Source of the DNA: DYRB01 sp963845265
Lineage (GTDB): Bacteria > Pseudomonadota > Gammaproteobacteria > Chromatiales > Chromatiaceae
Assembly: GCA_963845265.1 (NCBI GenBank)
Contig: CAWJRN010000007.1
Coordinates: 186,001-250,000, forward strand
Direction: 5' to 3'
Length of the DNA stretch: 64,000 bases
In this document: piece after piece, positions 52,746 to 61,908 of the stretch
How the letters are laid out: the number at the start of each line of letters is the position of its first letter
How positions within the stretch are numbered: the stretch's first letter is position 1
The notes under the pieces: generated by a model
Seen by the model: the letters and a program-made list of their open reading frames with translations, nothing else
Told to the model about the DNA's origin: nothing
Database searches by the model: none
Made by a program: the position numbers and the translations under genes

Positions 52746-53185
52746 GTGGGCTCTCCTTGAGCGTTGGGTTCATGTTGGGTTGGGCTTGGGCGGGCGAGGT
52801 TGCGCAGGCCCTTGGCCCACGCCTCCATGGCCGTGTTGGCCACCGGCATGGGGGCCTCCATGAAAGTCACCAGAAAGCCCTCTGTGGTCTCAGCCACGCC
52901 AACGGAGCGCGGGCGGACCGCGAGCACATGGGGGTCGGGCAGGGCGATGCCGAAACAGAACACCAGATTGCGGGCCGCCAGGATGCCCTCGCCGATCTGG
53001 CCTTGGGGCAGGGATTTGGTGTGGGCATAGTGATCGAAGTCGGCAATGAAGCAGGCCGCTGCGTGGGCTGCGATGCAGCCCTTAAGATAATCCATGATCT
53101 CGTCCAGGTTACGGTAACTGGTCTCGGCGCGGTCGATCTCCAGGCAGTAGATCGGGTACTTCTCTTGGAGCAGGGTCTGTTTCAC
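52730..53185 (-). CDS. DUF6858-like protein
   Basis: A 151-residue soluble protein starting at GTG 53185 with VKQTLLQEKYPIYCLEIDRA, and containing IADFDHYAHTKSLP and ARNLVFCFGIALPDP. From memory this matches DUF6858, a family of unknown function found in sulfur and hydrogen oxidisers. Two His and several Cys in the conserved blocks could bind a metal or cofactor. It is between an SLAC1-type channel gene and the NifX-like gene on the same strand, overlapping the latter by 16 bp. Confidence 0.65.
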   Translation of the reverse strand: MKQTLLQEKYPIYCLEIDRAETSYRNLDEIMDYLKGCIAAHAAACFIADFDHYAHTKSLPQGQIGEGILAARNLVFCFGIALPDPHVLAVRPRSVGVAETTEGFLVTFMEAPMPVANTAMEAWAKGLRNLARPSPTQHEPNAQGEPTCASA

Positions 53186-53220
53186 GGGCGAGGGTCCTCT
53201 AGTGAGGTAAGGCGTCGACG

Positions 53221-54189
53221 TCAGGGGGCCGGCACGCAGATGCGCTGCCCGGCTATGGCGCGGGCCGTACGCGCCAGGAGATAGACCACCATCAGGGTCA
53301 CCAGGGTCAGCAGCAGCCAGGCCAGACAGGCAAAGGCGGCCAGGCCGGTCCCCTCGTACATGGCCAGGGTGGCGATGGTGATGGCCGCCAGGGGGAAGGA
53401 GTAGGCCCACCAGGACAGATAGAAAGGGATGCGTAGAAAGCGTCCCGCCTGGGTGGCCAACAAGAGGGTCAGGAAGAGTCCTGAGTAGAACAGGATGCGT
53501 GCGAAGGCGTCCAATTCACCGGTGAGTCTGAGGTAGGCGATGAAGCCTACCGCCGGCGGGGCGATGAGGATGAAGAAGGTCGGCATCATCCGTTCCGCCA
53601 TCGGGTGATGGAACAGCACCCGGTAGAAGATGATGGTGAACAGTACGAGCCAGAAGACCATGCCGGCGCTGAAGAAAAACCAAGATAGCTCGCCGAACCC
53701 CAGGGGGACCCCGGCGATGGGCACCAGGACATTGCCGACCACGGGGATGAACCAGGCCGGGTTCATGTGATGGATCTCGAAGTGCTCGTGGTGGAGCCAG
53801 ACCCCCATCACATAGAGGGTCAGGAGCAGGTGCAGGCTGGTGCCCAGCACCCACAGCACCCCGGACATCCCGGGCGAGTAGGGCAGCATGCCGATGGCCA
53901 GCAAGATCAGGCTGATGGAGATGGTCGGAACAAAGTTCAGGTGAATGGGGTGGCCCAGTTCGGCTTTCACCGCGGCGCGGTAGCGCACCAGCTTCGTCAG
54001 ATAGAGCGCGAGCAGGATGGCGAAGAGCCCGGCGGCGAGCACCAAGATGGGCGTGCCCAGGTCCACCGACAGGCTGAAGACGGACTGGGCCTTGTGCCAG
54101 GCGATGGCGAGCCCGGTCAGGCCCATGACCATGGCAAAGAAGGAAACGGGAAAATGTTTCAGGCGGGGCTCGGTGCTTGGCTCCGACAT
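53221..54189 (-). CDS. SLAC1/TehA-family anion channel
   Basis: A 322-residue protein with about ten hydrophobic segments. It begins, after a short polar leader, with HFPVSFFAMVMGLTGLAIAW, the typical TehA/SLAC1 first helix carrying the gating Phe, and includes NPAWFIPVVGNVLVPIAG. Members pass small anions, tellurite or sulfite. ATG at 54189 has AGAGGT upstream; further in-frame codons upstream are not family-like. Possible operon with the DUF6858-like and NifX-like genes (36-bp gap). Confidence 0.85.
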   Translation of the reverse strand: MSEPSTEPRLKHFPVSFFAMVMGLTGLAIAWHKAQSVFSLSVDLGTPILVLAAGLFAILLALYLTKLVRYRAAVKAELGHPIHLNFVPTISISLILLAIGMLPYSPGMSGVLWVLGTSLHLLLTLYVMGVWLHHEHFEIHHMNPAWFIPVVGNVLVPIAGVPLGFGELSWFFFSAGMVFWLVLFTIIFYRVLFHHPMAERMMPTFFILIAPPAVGFIAYLRLTGELDAFARILFYSGLFLTLLLATQAGRFLRIPFYLSWWAYSFPLAAITIATLAMYEGTGLAAFACLAWLLLTLVTLMVVYLLARTARAIAGQRICVPAP

Positions 54190-54363
54190 GGACTCATACC
54201 TCTGGGGCAAGGGTGTCGGGGAGGGCCCCGAGTGTTGCGCAGAGGCTAGAGATTGCCCAGATGCTGGGCATTGAAATCGGTCAATTTGGCGTCTGATCGT
54301 ACGGAAATGAAGACGGCTCCGGGGGTTCGACAGCAACCGTGAGACGGGACTAAGGAGATGCTG

Positions 54364-54474
54364 ATGAAAGCGTTTCCCGTGACGGCGGTATCGGGCTCCG
54401 CTCCCGGCTTGCCCGACACAACCCTTCCTTGGAGGCGACCAAGGCTCGCAGGTGAGCGCCCTGGTCAGGATTGA
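54364..54474 (+). CDS. Possible small protein (36 aa)
   Basis: AAGGAG lies six bases before ATG 54364. The product starts MKAFPVTAVSGSAPGLPD and is Pro/Arg-rich, with no recognisable family. It is the only candidate in the 326-bp gap between the SLAC1 and yhbY genes. It may well be spurious or a remnant. Confidence 0.28.
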   Translation: MKAFPVTAVSGSAPGLPDTTLPWRRPRLAGERPGQD

Positions 54475-54515
54475 TCTAGGGACCTGACGCAGGCTGCCCG
54501 TCTGTGCGGCGGGGA

Positions 54516-54818
54516 TCAGTCCGAGGGAAGCTGGAGTGGCGCCTTCTTGTCCGGGTTGGCGCGGTAAAAAGAGGCCATGTTCCCGATGCGGTCGATGACA
54601 TCGCTCCCGGTGCCCTCGGCGATTTGCGCGATTAGGCTGTCGCGCAGCTCCCGGTCACCGGCATTGACCTTGACCTTGATCAACTCGTGATAGGCCAGGG
54701 CCCCGTCGATCTCGGCCAGGACCCGCTCGGTGAGCCCGGCCTGACCGAGCAGGACCACGGGCTTGAGGTGATGCACCTGGCGCTTGAGCCAGCGACGTTG
54801 CTTTTCAGTGATGCTCAT
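54516..54818 (-). CDS. yhbY: YhbY-family RNA-binding protein (CRM domain)
   Basis: A 100-residue single CRM-domain protein. The GxxG RNA-binding loop is GQAGLTE, preceded by LKRQVHHLKPVV and followed by the typical HELIKVKV strand. YhbY associates with pre-50S ribosome particles. It lies 13 bp downstream of the deaD-like helicase gene, and both factors act in ribosome assembly. Confidence 0.93.
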   Translation of the reverse strand: MSITEKQRRWLKRQVHHLKPVVLLGQAGLTERVLAEIDGALAYHELIKVKVNAGDRELRDSLIAQIAEGTGSDVIDRIGNMASFYRANPDKKAPLQLPSD

Positions 54819-54831
54819 TGGGTGCTACCGA

Positions 54832-56985
54832 TCAGTCTCGGGGCCGACGCGGTGGACGCGGCGGACGTTCCTGATGACCGCCCTCGACCACGGCCAGGTT
54901 GAGGGGGCGGCCGCAGACGCGAACCTTGCGCAGGTGCTGCTGGATCTCCCGGGGCATGCCGTCGGGCAGGTCCAGGGTGCAGTGGTCGTCTTCGATGTTG
55001 ATGCGCCCGATGTGGCGTCCGTCGAGCCCGCCTTCATTGGCGATGGCGCCGACGATCTCCCGCGGGGTAACGCCGTCGCGCCGCCCGACCTCGATGCGGT
55101 AGTGGGCCATGGGGACGCTGTCCCGCTCATCGCGCGGGCCGCGGTTGGGTGGACCATCCTCGCGCCTGGGGCGGAAGGGCCTGTCCGCACCACCACCTTG
55201 GAAGGGACGTGGCGGACGGTCGTCCTGGCGATTCCCATCGCGATCGCGTTGCGGGTAGTCGGGACGGTCCGCACGGAAGGGTGGCCTGTCGTCGCGGGTG
55301 GGGCGCGCTCGATCGAAGCCCTGGCCGCGGTCCTGGCGGTCGGTCGGGGGGCGCTGCTGGTAGGGCGGTCGATCACGGCCCTCGTCCCGGGGACGGTAGG
55401 GGCGCTCTTCGCGACCGCGGCCCTGATAAGGGCGCGCGCCGCGGCTGTCGGTGCGCTCGGGGCGGCGATCCTGGCCACCGCGGTTCGGTTGCCACTCGGG
55501 CCGGCGGTCGTCGCGGCGCGGGCGGATGTCCTCGCGGACCTCAAGGGGCCGCTCGCGCTGGATCAGGTAGGTCAGGGCTGCGGCGATGTCGAGCAGGCTC
55601 ATCTCCTGCTCTCGTTCGACGCGGGCGACCAGGTTGTAGAAGAAGTCCAGGTCCTGCTCGGCCTTGGTGCTGCGCAGGGTAGCGATGAGCCGGTCGATGC
55701 GGTGCTCGCTGACCTGCTCTGCCGAGGGCGGCGCCAGGGGCGGGATGCGCTGGCGAATGGTCCGCTCGATGGCGGAAAGCAGGTTGCGCTCGCGCGGCTG
55801 GACGAACAGGATGGCCTTGCCGGTGCGCCCGGCCCGGGCGGTGCGCCCGACCCGGTGGACATAGGCCTCGGGGTCGGTGGGGATGTCGTAGTTGACCACG
55901 TGGCTGATACGTTCCACATCCAGCCCGCGGGCGGCGACATCCGTCGCCACCAGGATGTCCAGGCGCCCGGACTTGAGTCGGGAGACGGTGCGCTCGCGCG
56001 CCTCCTGGGTCATGTCGCCATTGAGCGCCTCGGCGGAGAAGCCATGAGCGGTGAGTTTCTCGGCGACCTCCAGGGTGGCGTTCTTGGTGCGCACGAAGAC
56101 CAGCATGGCGTCGAAGGGCTCGACCTCCAGGACCCGGGTCAGGACATCGATCTTGTGGTAACCGGTGACCACACAGTGGTGCTGCTCGATGGTGTCCACG
56201 GTGGCGGTTTTGGCCGCGACCTTGACCTCAACCGGGTCGCGCAGGTGCTTCTGGGCGACCTTGCGGATGGCGTTGGGCATGGTGGCGGAGAAGAGTGCCA
56301 CTTGCCGGCCGGTGGGGGCCTGGCCGAAGATCCACTCGATGTCCTCGGAGAAGCCCATGTTGAGCATCTCGTCGGCCTCGTCCAAGACCAGAGTGCGGAT
56401 GCTCTCCAGGTTGAGGTAGCCCTGGCGCAGGTGGTCCATGACCCGCCCCGGGGTGCCGACGATGACGTGTGCACCGCGCTGGAGCTGGCGGATCTGGGTG
56501 CCGAAGGACTGGCCGCCATACAGTGGCAGGACGTGGAAGCCGGGGAGTTGGCGTCCATAGCTCTGGAAGGCCTCGGCGACCTGCAGGGCCAGCTCGCGGG
56601 TTGGGGTCAGGACCAAGATCTGCGGATCTGGCTGATCCAGGTCCACGCGGCTGACCAAGGGGACCGCAAAGGCGGCGGTCTTGCCGGTACCGGTCTGCGC
56701 CTGACCGAGGATGTCGCGCCCGGCGAGGATGTGCGGAATACACTCGGCCTGGATCGGGGTGGGGACCTCGTAGCCGAGGACGCGCAGGGCATCGCGCACC
56801 TGGGGGGGAAGGTTTAGGGCGTCGAAGCCTTGGGGCGCCTCAGCCCGAGCTGCCGCTGGCTGCGCGGGCGGTTGCACGGACTGATCGTCCGTAGTCTGGG
56901 GTTCTGGCTGGATGGGGGTCGCGACCGGCGCCGCGTCGGCAGCGGTGCCGATGCTCGGGTCGACCGGTAGATCTGGGGTTGCCAT
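54832..56985 (-). CDS. deaD: DEAD-box RNA helicase, DeaD/CsdA type
   Basis: A 717-residue helicase. After a Pro/Gln/Ala-rich leader (1-50) come the Q motif (GYEVPTPIQ), Walker A (AQTGTGKT), VLDEADEML, LFSATMP and HRVGRTARAGR. A long Arg/Asp/Pro-rich linker (about 490-640) follows, then a DbpA-type RNA-binding domain (YRIEVGRRDGVTPREIVGAI). It unwinds structured RNA and assists 50S assembly in the cold. The ATG at 56985 starts the leader; codons upstream are not family-like. Likely operon with yhbY. Confidence 0.94.
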   Translation of the reverse strand: MATPDLPVDPSIGTAADAAPVATPIQPEPQTTDDQSVQPPAQPAAARAEAPQGFDALNLPPQVRDALRVLGYEVPTPIQAECIPHILAGRDILGQAQTGTGKTAAFAVPLVSRVDLDQPDPQILVLTPTRELALQVAEAFQSYGRQLPGFHVLPLYGGQSFGTQIRQLQRGAHVIVGTPGRVMDHLRQGYLNLESIRTLVLDEADEMLNMGFSEDIEWIFGQAPTGRQVALFSATMPNAIRKVAQKHLRDPVEVKVAAKTATVDTIEQHHCVVTGYHKIDVLTRVLEVEPFDAMLVFVRTKNATLEVAEKLTAHGFSAEALNGDMTQEARERTVSRLKSGRLDILVATDVAARGLDVERISHVVNYDIPTDPEAYVHRVGRTARAGRTGKAILFVQPRERNLLSAIERTIRQRIPPLAPPSAEQVSEHRIDRLIATLRSTKAEQDLDFFYNLVARVEREQEMSLLDIAAALTYLIQRERPLEVREDIRPRRDDRRPEWQPNRGGQDRRPERTDSRGARPYQGRGREERPYRPRDEGRDRPPYQQRPPTDRQDRGQGFDRARPTRDDRPPFRADRPDYPQRDRDGNRQDDRPPRPFQGGGADRPFRPRREDGPPNRGPRDERDSVPMAHYRIEVGRRDGVTPREIVGAIANEGGLDGRHIGRINIEDDHCTLDLPDGMPREIQQHLRKVRVCGRPLNLAVVEGGHQERPPRPPRRPRD

Positions 56986-57109
56986 GGGAGGGGCCTCTGT
57001 GGGCGGGCGTGACGATGCCGGATGAGTCCGGAGGCCGACGCCAGAAAACCGCACAGAATGCGCTATTGCGTTGAAAAGATCAAACGAACGGCCCGATCCG
57101 CCCGATCCC

Positions 57110-57559
57110 TCAGACCCGTTGCTCGGCCAAAAACCGATCCAGGGCGTTGGCAAATGCCTGTCGGTCGGCCTGCCCCAGGGGTGCTGGTCCGCCGGTCATC
57201 TCGCCGCTGCCGCGCATGAGGTCCATGAAGTCTCGCATGACCAGGCGCTCGCGGATGGTGTCCCGACTGTAGCGTTCGCCGCGGGGATTGATGGCCTCGC
57301 CGCCCTGCTCCAGTACCTCCGCGGCGAGCGGGATGTCGGCGGTGATGACCAGGTCCCCGGGCTGCAACTGGGCGACGATATGGTGGTCCGCCACGTCGAA
57401 TCCGGGTGCCACCCGCACGGCGCTGACAAAGGCCGAGCGGGGATGGTCGAGTGCCTGGTTGGCCACCAGCACCAGGGGCGTCTTCACCCGCTCGGCGGCC
57501 CGGTAGAGGATCTCCTTGATGACACTGGGACAGGCGTCCGCATCCACCCAAATCCGCAT
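57110..57559 (-). CDS. yaiI: DUF188 family protein (YaiI/YqxD)
   Basis: A 149-residue protein starting MRIWVDADACPSVIKEIL, the family signature, with DLVITADIPLA and GERYSRDTIRERL later. It is related to PIN-type nucleases, with Asp residues at the N-terminus and in TADIPL, but no activity is established. AGGAGAA precedes the ATG at 57559. It ends about 120 bp upstream of the helicase gene start on the same strand. Confidence 0.93.
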   Translation of the reverse strand: MRIWVDADACPSVIKEILYRAAERVKTPLVLVANQALDHPRSAFVSAVRVAPGFDVADHHIVAQLQPGDLVITADIPLAAEVLEQGGEAINPRGERYSRDTIRERLVMRDFMDLMRGSGEMTGGPAPLGQADRQAFANALDRFLAEQRV

Positions 57560-57693
57560 GGTTTGTTCTCCTGACAAGTCGGTTGCCGCCGTGGGATGCG
57601 TGGCGGGAGGTGGGTGGCCCAGATCGGCTGTGGCATGCTACGGTGGCCTTGTCGGCCCTGCAACCGGGCGATTTTGCCCAAGGAGGTCTCGCT

Positions 57694-58062
57694 ATGCCGT
57701 CTGCACTTCGCCTCGTCCTAATCGCCCTGGTGGCGCTCCTCGCCGCCGCTGCCTTCGCATTCCTGCTCAAACTCATGCAGGACATGTCTCAGAGCATGGG
57801 GCACATGACTGAGGACATCTCTGGTATGTCCGCCAATATTGCAACCATGGCCGCAGACATGCATCGGATGGGCAGCGACATCGGCGCCCTGTCCGAGCAG
57901 GTGGCTGGGATCCGCGCTGGGGTGGACGTCATGGCATCGGATGTGCGGGGCATGCGAGGGAGTGTGGATCGCATGTCCGAGGTCGTTCAAACCGGCGGCA
58001 AGCAGATCGAGCGGATCAATCCCATGGGGGTGATGCAGGACATGTTCCCGTCAGGGCGCTGA
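57694..58062 (+). CDS. Small membrane-anchored methionine-rich coiled-coil protein
   Basis: A 122-residue protein with a strong AAGGAGGT site. Residues 5-25 form one membrane helix, and 27-105 a methionine-rich heptad coiled coil (MGHMTEDISGMSANIATMAA, MHRMGSDIGALSEQV). It ends INPMGVMQDMFPSGR. The plan and the terminal PM..M...F motif match the 202-residue protein at 20438-21046, which has an extra cytoplasmic N-terminal segment. The function is unknown. Confidence 0.75.
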   Translation: MPSALRLVLIALVALLAAAAFAFLLKLMQDMSQSMGHMTEDISGMSANIATMAADMHRMGSDIGALSEQVAGIRAGVDVMASDVRGMRGSVDRMSEVVQTGGKQIERINPMGVMQDMFPSGR

Positions 58063-58195
58063 GGCCCAGCTGCTCGCAGCCAATGCCTTGGGGCTGGCGA
58101 CCGAGGCCACCAACCCGATGCGACTAGGTTCCGGTGGCAAGGTTCCATCTTCGGTCGCTGGGGCGCGAGTGACCCCCTAGGTCGCTATCTGACCC

Positions 58196-58387
58196 TTAAT
58201 GTCGAGAATGAGCCAGGTTGTGAAGCACGGCCGCCTCGATCTGGCGGTCGAAGCGCCGGGGCCTTGCCTGGCCCTGGACTGAGGTCGCCCAAGGGGCCAG
58301 TTGCGGGCCTGGAGGCCAACCCAACGGCTCTCTCTGGGCCGCGGGGGTACCTGCTGAGTATGCGTATTCGTCGTAACGGTCTCTCAT
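58196..58387 (-). CDS. Small hypothetical protein (63 aa)
   Basis: ATG 58387 has AGAGGA eight bases upstream. The product begins MRDRYDEYAYSAGTPAAQRE and ends RRFDRQIEAAVLHNLAHSRH, with a Pro/Trp-rich middle and no membrane segment or known motif. It lies alone, convergent with the coiled-coil gene. It is supported only by the ribosome-binding site and a protein-like composition. Confidence 0.4.
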   Translation of the reverse strand: MRDRYDEYAYSAGTPAAQREPLGWPPGPQLAPWATSVQGQARPRRFDRQIEAAVLHNLAHSRH

Positions 58388-58831
58388 AGCGGCGTCCTCT
58401 AGCGTTGCGGTGTCGGCCTACCCAAATCTGAAGCAGGACGCATGCCAGGTACGCCGATGGCAGGGCCAAGCGACGCACGGCCAGACCCAACCCCGTCGAA
58501 CTCGTGCCGCCCGGTGGGGATGTTGCCTGGCATGGGCTAGGGCGGGGCGAGGACGATGCTTCCAGCTCGGACGTCAACCCCATGTCGCCAGGGCTTTCGG
58601 TACTTGTTGACAACGCAGACTGCACCGCGATGGTGCGGGGTCCATCAGGTTGGCTCTGGGTAGGCCCTTAGCGGCCGTTGCTCCGCCGAGGGGCGGCAAG
58701 GTTGGCGCGGCCGTTGTGCCGGCCCGGGATGGACCCAATGTCTGGCCAAGGCAGGTTGCCGCGCACCACCCCGATGATGTCCGTCGCGGTCGGCCATCCT
58801 GTCCCACTAGTCCAGCAGAGACCTCTCAGCT
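58388..58831. other. No recognisable gene
   Basis: This 444-bp stretch before the dioxygenase gene shows no frame with a start signal or family pattern. GC-rich, with no clear repeat. Confidence 0.5.
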
Positions 58832-59611
58832 ATGGCCAACACCCTCTTTGTTAGCCACGGGGCGCCGAGTCTGCCCCTGACGCCGAGCCCGGCACGGGAC
58901 TTTCTCACCGAGTTGGGTCGGCAGATCCCTCGGCCAAGGGCGGTCCTGGTCGTTTCCGCGCACTTTCAGGCGCAGGTTCCTACATTCGGTGCCCACCCCA
59001 AGCCCGAGACGGTCCACGATTTTCGCGGCTTTCCGGCTGCCCTCTATGAGTTGCAGTACCCGGTCTTGGGCGACCCGGGATTGGCCGAACAGGCGGCGCG
59101 GCTGTTGCAGCGGGAGGGTTTTGACGCCCAGTTGGCCGGCAACCGGGGCCTGGATCACGGGGCCTGGGTGCCCCTCATGCTGATGTTCCCCGAGGCGGAT
59201 ATCCCGGTGGTGCAACTCTCATTGGTGCGAGGTGAGGGACCGCAGTACCACCTGCGGCTCGGTGAGGCGTTGCGGGCGCTGGCGGCGGATGGGGTCCTGG
59301 TGCTGGGCTCTGGGGCTGTGACGCACAACCTGTCCGAGCTGGATTGGTCTAGCGGCGGCGCGGGCACCCAGGCACTGCCCTGGGTCTCCGGGTTTGCCGA
59401 CTGGTTTGGGGCCCGCATCGAGGCCGGTGACAGGGAGCGTCTCGTCGGCTACCGCAGGGAGGCGCCCCACGCCGTGCGTAACCACCCCTCCGAAGAGCAT
59501 CTGCTGCCCCTATTCGTCGCCCTGGGGGCATCGGTCACGGGCCACGGGCGGCGCCTGCACGCGAGTGTGCAGATGCGCGCCCTGGCTATGGATGTCTACG
59601 CCTTTGACTAG
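58832..59611 (+). CDS. Class III extradiol ring-cleavage dioxygenase, DODA-type (YgiD-like)
   Basis: A 259-residue protein with the LigB-type metal site: His in FVSHGAPSL, His in VVSAHFQ and His in HPSEEHLLPL, plus the catalytic region RGLDHGAWVPLMLM and GSGAVTHNL. The family opens catechol-type rings, such as DOPA in DodA/YgiD. The physiological substrate here is unknown. It overlaps the convergent dapD by four bases. Confidence 0.9.
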   Translation: MANTLFVSHGAPSLPLTPSPARDFLTELGRQIPRPRAVLVVSAHFQAQVPTFGAHPKPETVHDFRGFPAALYELQYPVLGDPGLAEQAARLLQREGFDAQLAGNRGLDHGAWVPLMLMFPEADIPVVQLSLVRGEGPQYHLRLGEALRALAADGVLVLGSGAVTHNLSELDWSSGGAGTQALPWVSGFADWFGARIEAGDRERLVGYRREAPHAVRNHPSEEHLLPLFVALGASVTGHGRRLHASVQMRALAMDVYAFD

Positions 59612-60429
59612 ATATCCCGCAACAGCTCGTTGATGCCGACCTTGCCGCGGGTTCGCGCGTCAACCTGTTTGATGATGACGGCGCATCCGAGGGAGTGACT
59701 ACCGTCCTTGGAGGGTAGACTGCCGGGGACCACGACGGCCCCGGGCGGGACCCGACCATAGCTGATCTCGCCGGTCTCGCGGTTGAAGATCTTGGTGCTT
59801 TGGCCGATGAACACGCCCATGGACAGCACGGCACCCTCGCCGACGATGACCCCTTCGACGACCTCGGATCTCGCTCCGATGAAGCAATTGTCCTCGATGA
59901 TGGTTGGAGCGGCCTGGACCGGCTCCAGCACCCCGCCGATGCCCACCCCGCCGGACAGGTGCACGTTCTTACCGATCTGGGCACAGGAGCCCACGGTCGC
60001 CCAGGTGTCGACCATGGTGCCGGAGTCCACATAGGCGCCGATGTTCACGTACGACGGCATGAGTACGCAGGACGGGGCGATATAGGCCCCGCGCCGTGCC
60101 GCCGCCGGTGGCACCACCCGCACCCCGCCGTCGCGGAAGTCCCGAGCGTTGTACTCCGCATACTTGGAGGGGACCTTGTCGTAGTAGTTGGTGAACCCGC
60201 CCTTCATGAAGCTGTTGTCCTCGATGCGGAAGGACAGCAGCACGGCCTTCTTGATCCAGTCGTTCACTACCCAGTCGCCGTTGTGGCGCTCGGCCACGCG
60301 AATCTCGCCGTGATCGAGGCGCTCGATGGTGTCCAGCACCGCATCGCGCACCAGGGTCTCTACGTTGCGGGGGGTGATCTCGGCACGGCGCTCGAAGGCC
60401 TCGACAATGATGTTTTGGGTATCGCTCAT
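59608..60429 (-). CDS. dapD: Tetrahydrodipicolinate N-succinyltransferase DapD
   Basis: A 273-residue hexapeptide-repeat enzyme. The left-handed beta-helix is built of repeats such as YVNIGAYVDSGTMVDTWATV, and the conserved GGVGIGGVLEP loop forms the active site. It uses succinyl-CoA in the lysine/diaminopimelate pathway. The ATG at 60429 gives the canonical N-terminus. dapC, the next pathway step, lies 22 bp upstream, so the pair form an operon; dapF and lysA are near 10-12 kb. Confidence 0.96.
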   Translation of the reverse strand: MSDTQNIIVEAFERRAEITPRNVETLVRDAVLDTIERLDHGEIRVAERHNGDWVVNDWIKKAVLLSFRIEDNSFMKGGFTNYYDKVPSKYAEYNARDFRDGGVRVVPPAAARRGAYIAPSCVLMPSYVNIGAYVDSGTMVDTWATVGSCAQIGKNVHLSGGVGIGGVLEPVQAAPTIIEDNCFIGARSEVVEGVIVGEGAVLSMGVFIGQSTKIFNRETGEISYGRVPPGAVVVPGSLPSKDGSHSLGCAVIIKQVDARTRGKVGINELLRDI

Positions 60430-60451
60430 GGGGGTTCTCCTGGGGATCGTG

Positions 60452-61648
60452 TCAAAGGGTCTGGATGTAGCCGCGGATGCGCCGCGCCGCGTCGATGCAT
60501 TCGTCCAGTGGGGCCACCAGGGCCAGGCGCACGCGGCCGCGTCCCGGGTCTGTCCCATGGACGGGGCGCGAGAGAAAGCGTCCGGGCAGGGCGGTCACGT
60601 TGGCTGCGGCGAACAGGCCGCGGGCAAAGTCGGTGTCCTCGCCAGGGATCTGGGGCCAGAGGTAGAAGCCGGCGTCCGGGCGCTCGCAGGGCAGGACGTC
60701 GGCTAGGATCTCCAGCACCGCGTCGAACTTGGCCCGATACAGGGTCCGGTTGGTGACCACGTGTGCCTCGTCCCCCCAGGCGGCGATGCTCGCGTGTTGC
60801 TGGGGCAAGGGCATGGCGCAGCCGTGGTAGGTGCGGTATCGGAAGAACTGTTCGATCAGGTGCGCATCCCCGGCGACGAAGCCGGAACGCAGCCCTGGGG
60901 CATTGGAGCGTTTGGACAGGCTGTGCAGCACCAGGCAGTTGCGGAAGTCCGTCACACCCATGGCCGCAGCTGCCTGGAGCAGGCCCGGGGGCGGGTTGGC
61001 CTCATCCGGGTAGAGTTCGCTATAGCACTCGTCGGCGGCCAGAACGAAGTCGTGCTCCTGGGCCAGTGCAATGAGCCGCTGCAACTGCGTCACCCCCATG
61101 ACCCGCCCCGTCGGGTTGCCGGGGGAGCAGGTGTAGAGGAGTTGGCAGCGTCGCCAGGTGGCCGCGTCCACCGCATCCAGGTCCGGCAGAAAGTCCGTCT
61201 GCGCCGTACAGGCCAGGTAGCGCGGTTCGGCCCCCGCCAGCAGGGCTGCCCCTTCGTAGATCTGGTAGAAGGGGTTGGGCATCAGGACCAAGGGGTCGCG
61301 GGTGCGGTCGACCAGGGCCTGGGCCAGGGCGAAGAGCCCCTCGCGGGTGCCATTGACCGGCAGGACCTGGTGTTCCGGGTCCACGCCGCCCTCGGGCAGA
61401 CCGAAGCGGCGGGTCAGCCAGGCGGCGATCGACTGCCGCAGGGCCGGGGTACCGCGGGTGGTGGGGTAGGTCGACAGTCCATGCAGATGGGCCAGCAGCG
61501 CCTCGCCGATCAGGGACGGGGTCGGGTGCTTGGGTTCACCGATGGACAGGGCGATGTGGTCCAGGCCAGTCGGCGGTGTCACGCCCTCTTTGAGGGCCGT
61601 GAGGCGCTCGAAGGGGTAGGGCTGGAGGCGGTCCAGATCCGGGTTCAT
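60452..61648 (-). CDS. dapC: Succinyldiaminopimelate transaminase DapC
   Basis: A 398-residue fold-I aminotransferase. It starts MNPDLDRLQPYPFERLTAL, typical of DapC in proteobacteria. The PLP lysine is in HSLSKRSNAPGLR, and the cofactor-binding Asp in AADECYSELY. It makes N-succinyl-LL-diaminopimelate from the DapD product. First gene of dapC-dapD. The 260-bp gap upstream (61649-61908) contains only the promoters. Confidence 0.94.
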   Translation of the reverse strand: MNPDLDRLQPYPFERLTALKEGVTPPTGLDHIALSIGEPKHPTPSLIGEALLAHLHGLSTYPTTRGTPALRQSIAAWLTRRFGLPEGGVDPEHQVLPVNGTREGLFALAQALVDRTRDPLVLMPNPFYQIYEGAALLAGAEPRYLACTAQTDFLPDLDAVDAATWRRCQLLYTCSPGNPTGRVMGVTQLQRLIALAQEHDFVLAADECYSELYPDEANPPPGLLQAAAAMGVTDFRNCLVLHSLSKRSNAPGLRSGFVAGDAHLIEQFFRYRTYHGCAMPLPQQHASIAAWGDEAHVVTNRTLYRAKFDAVLEILADVLPCERPDAGFYLWPQIPGEDTDFARGLFAAANVTALPGRFLSRPVHGTDPGRGRVRLALVAPLDECIDAARRIRGYIQTL

Positions 61649-61908
61649 GGCAGTCGGGTAGGGTGTCCTTAGCGTGGCCGGTGACCGTCGCTCGGGGATG
61701 GAGCAGGGTCATCACGACAAAAGGCCGTGAGTATAGGCCATCGCGTCATGGTGAGGGAGCAGGGTCGGCATCTGGTGTGGTCCGGGAGCTGCGCGAGGCC
61801 AAGGAGCGCTGCGCCCTGGGACACCAGATGTTAAGCTCGCGCCCCCCTACCGCTGCGGGATGGGGGCCTTTTCCAACCACACTGCTCAACCCCGAAGGAG
61901 TGATCCGA

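Noticed and set aside
54784..56817. A 677-codon plus-strand frame opposite the helicase gene
   Set aside because: Antisense shadow of the DEAD-box helicase, which has every motif in order.
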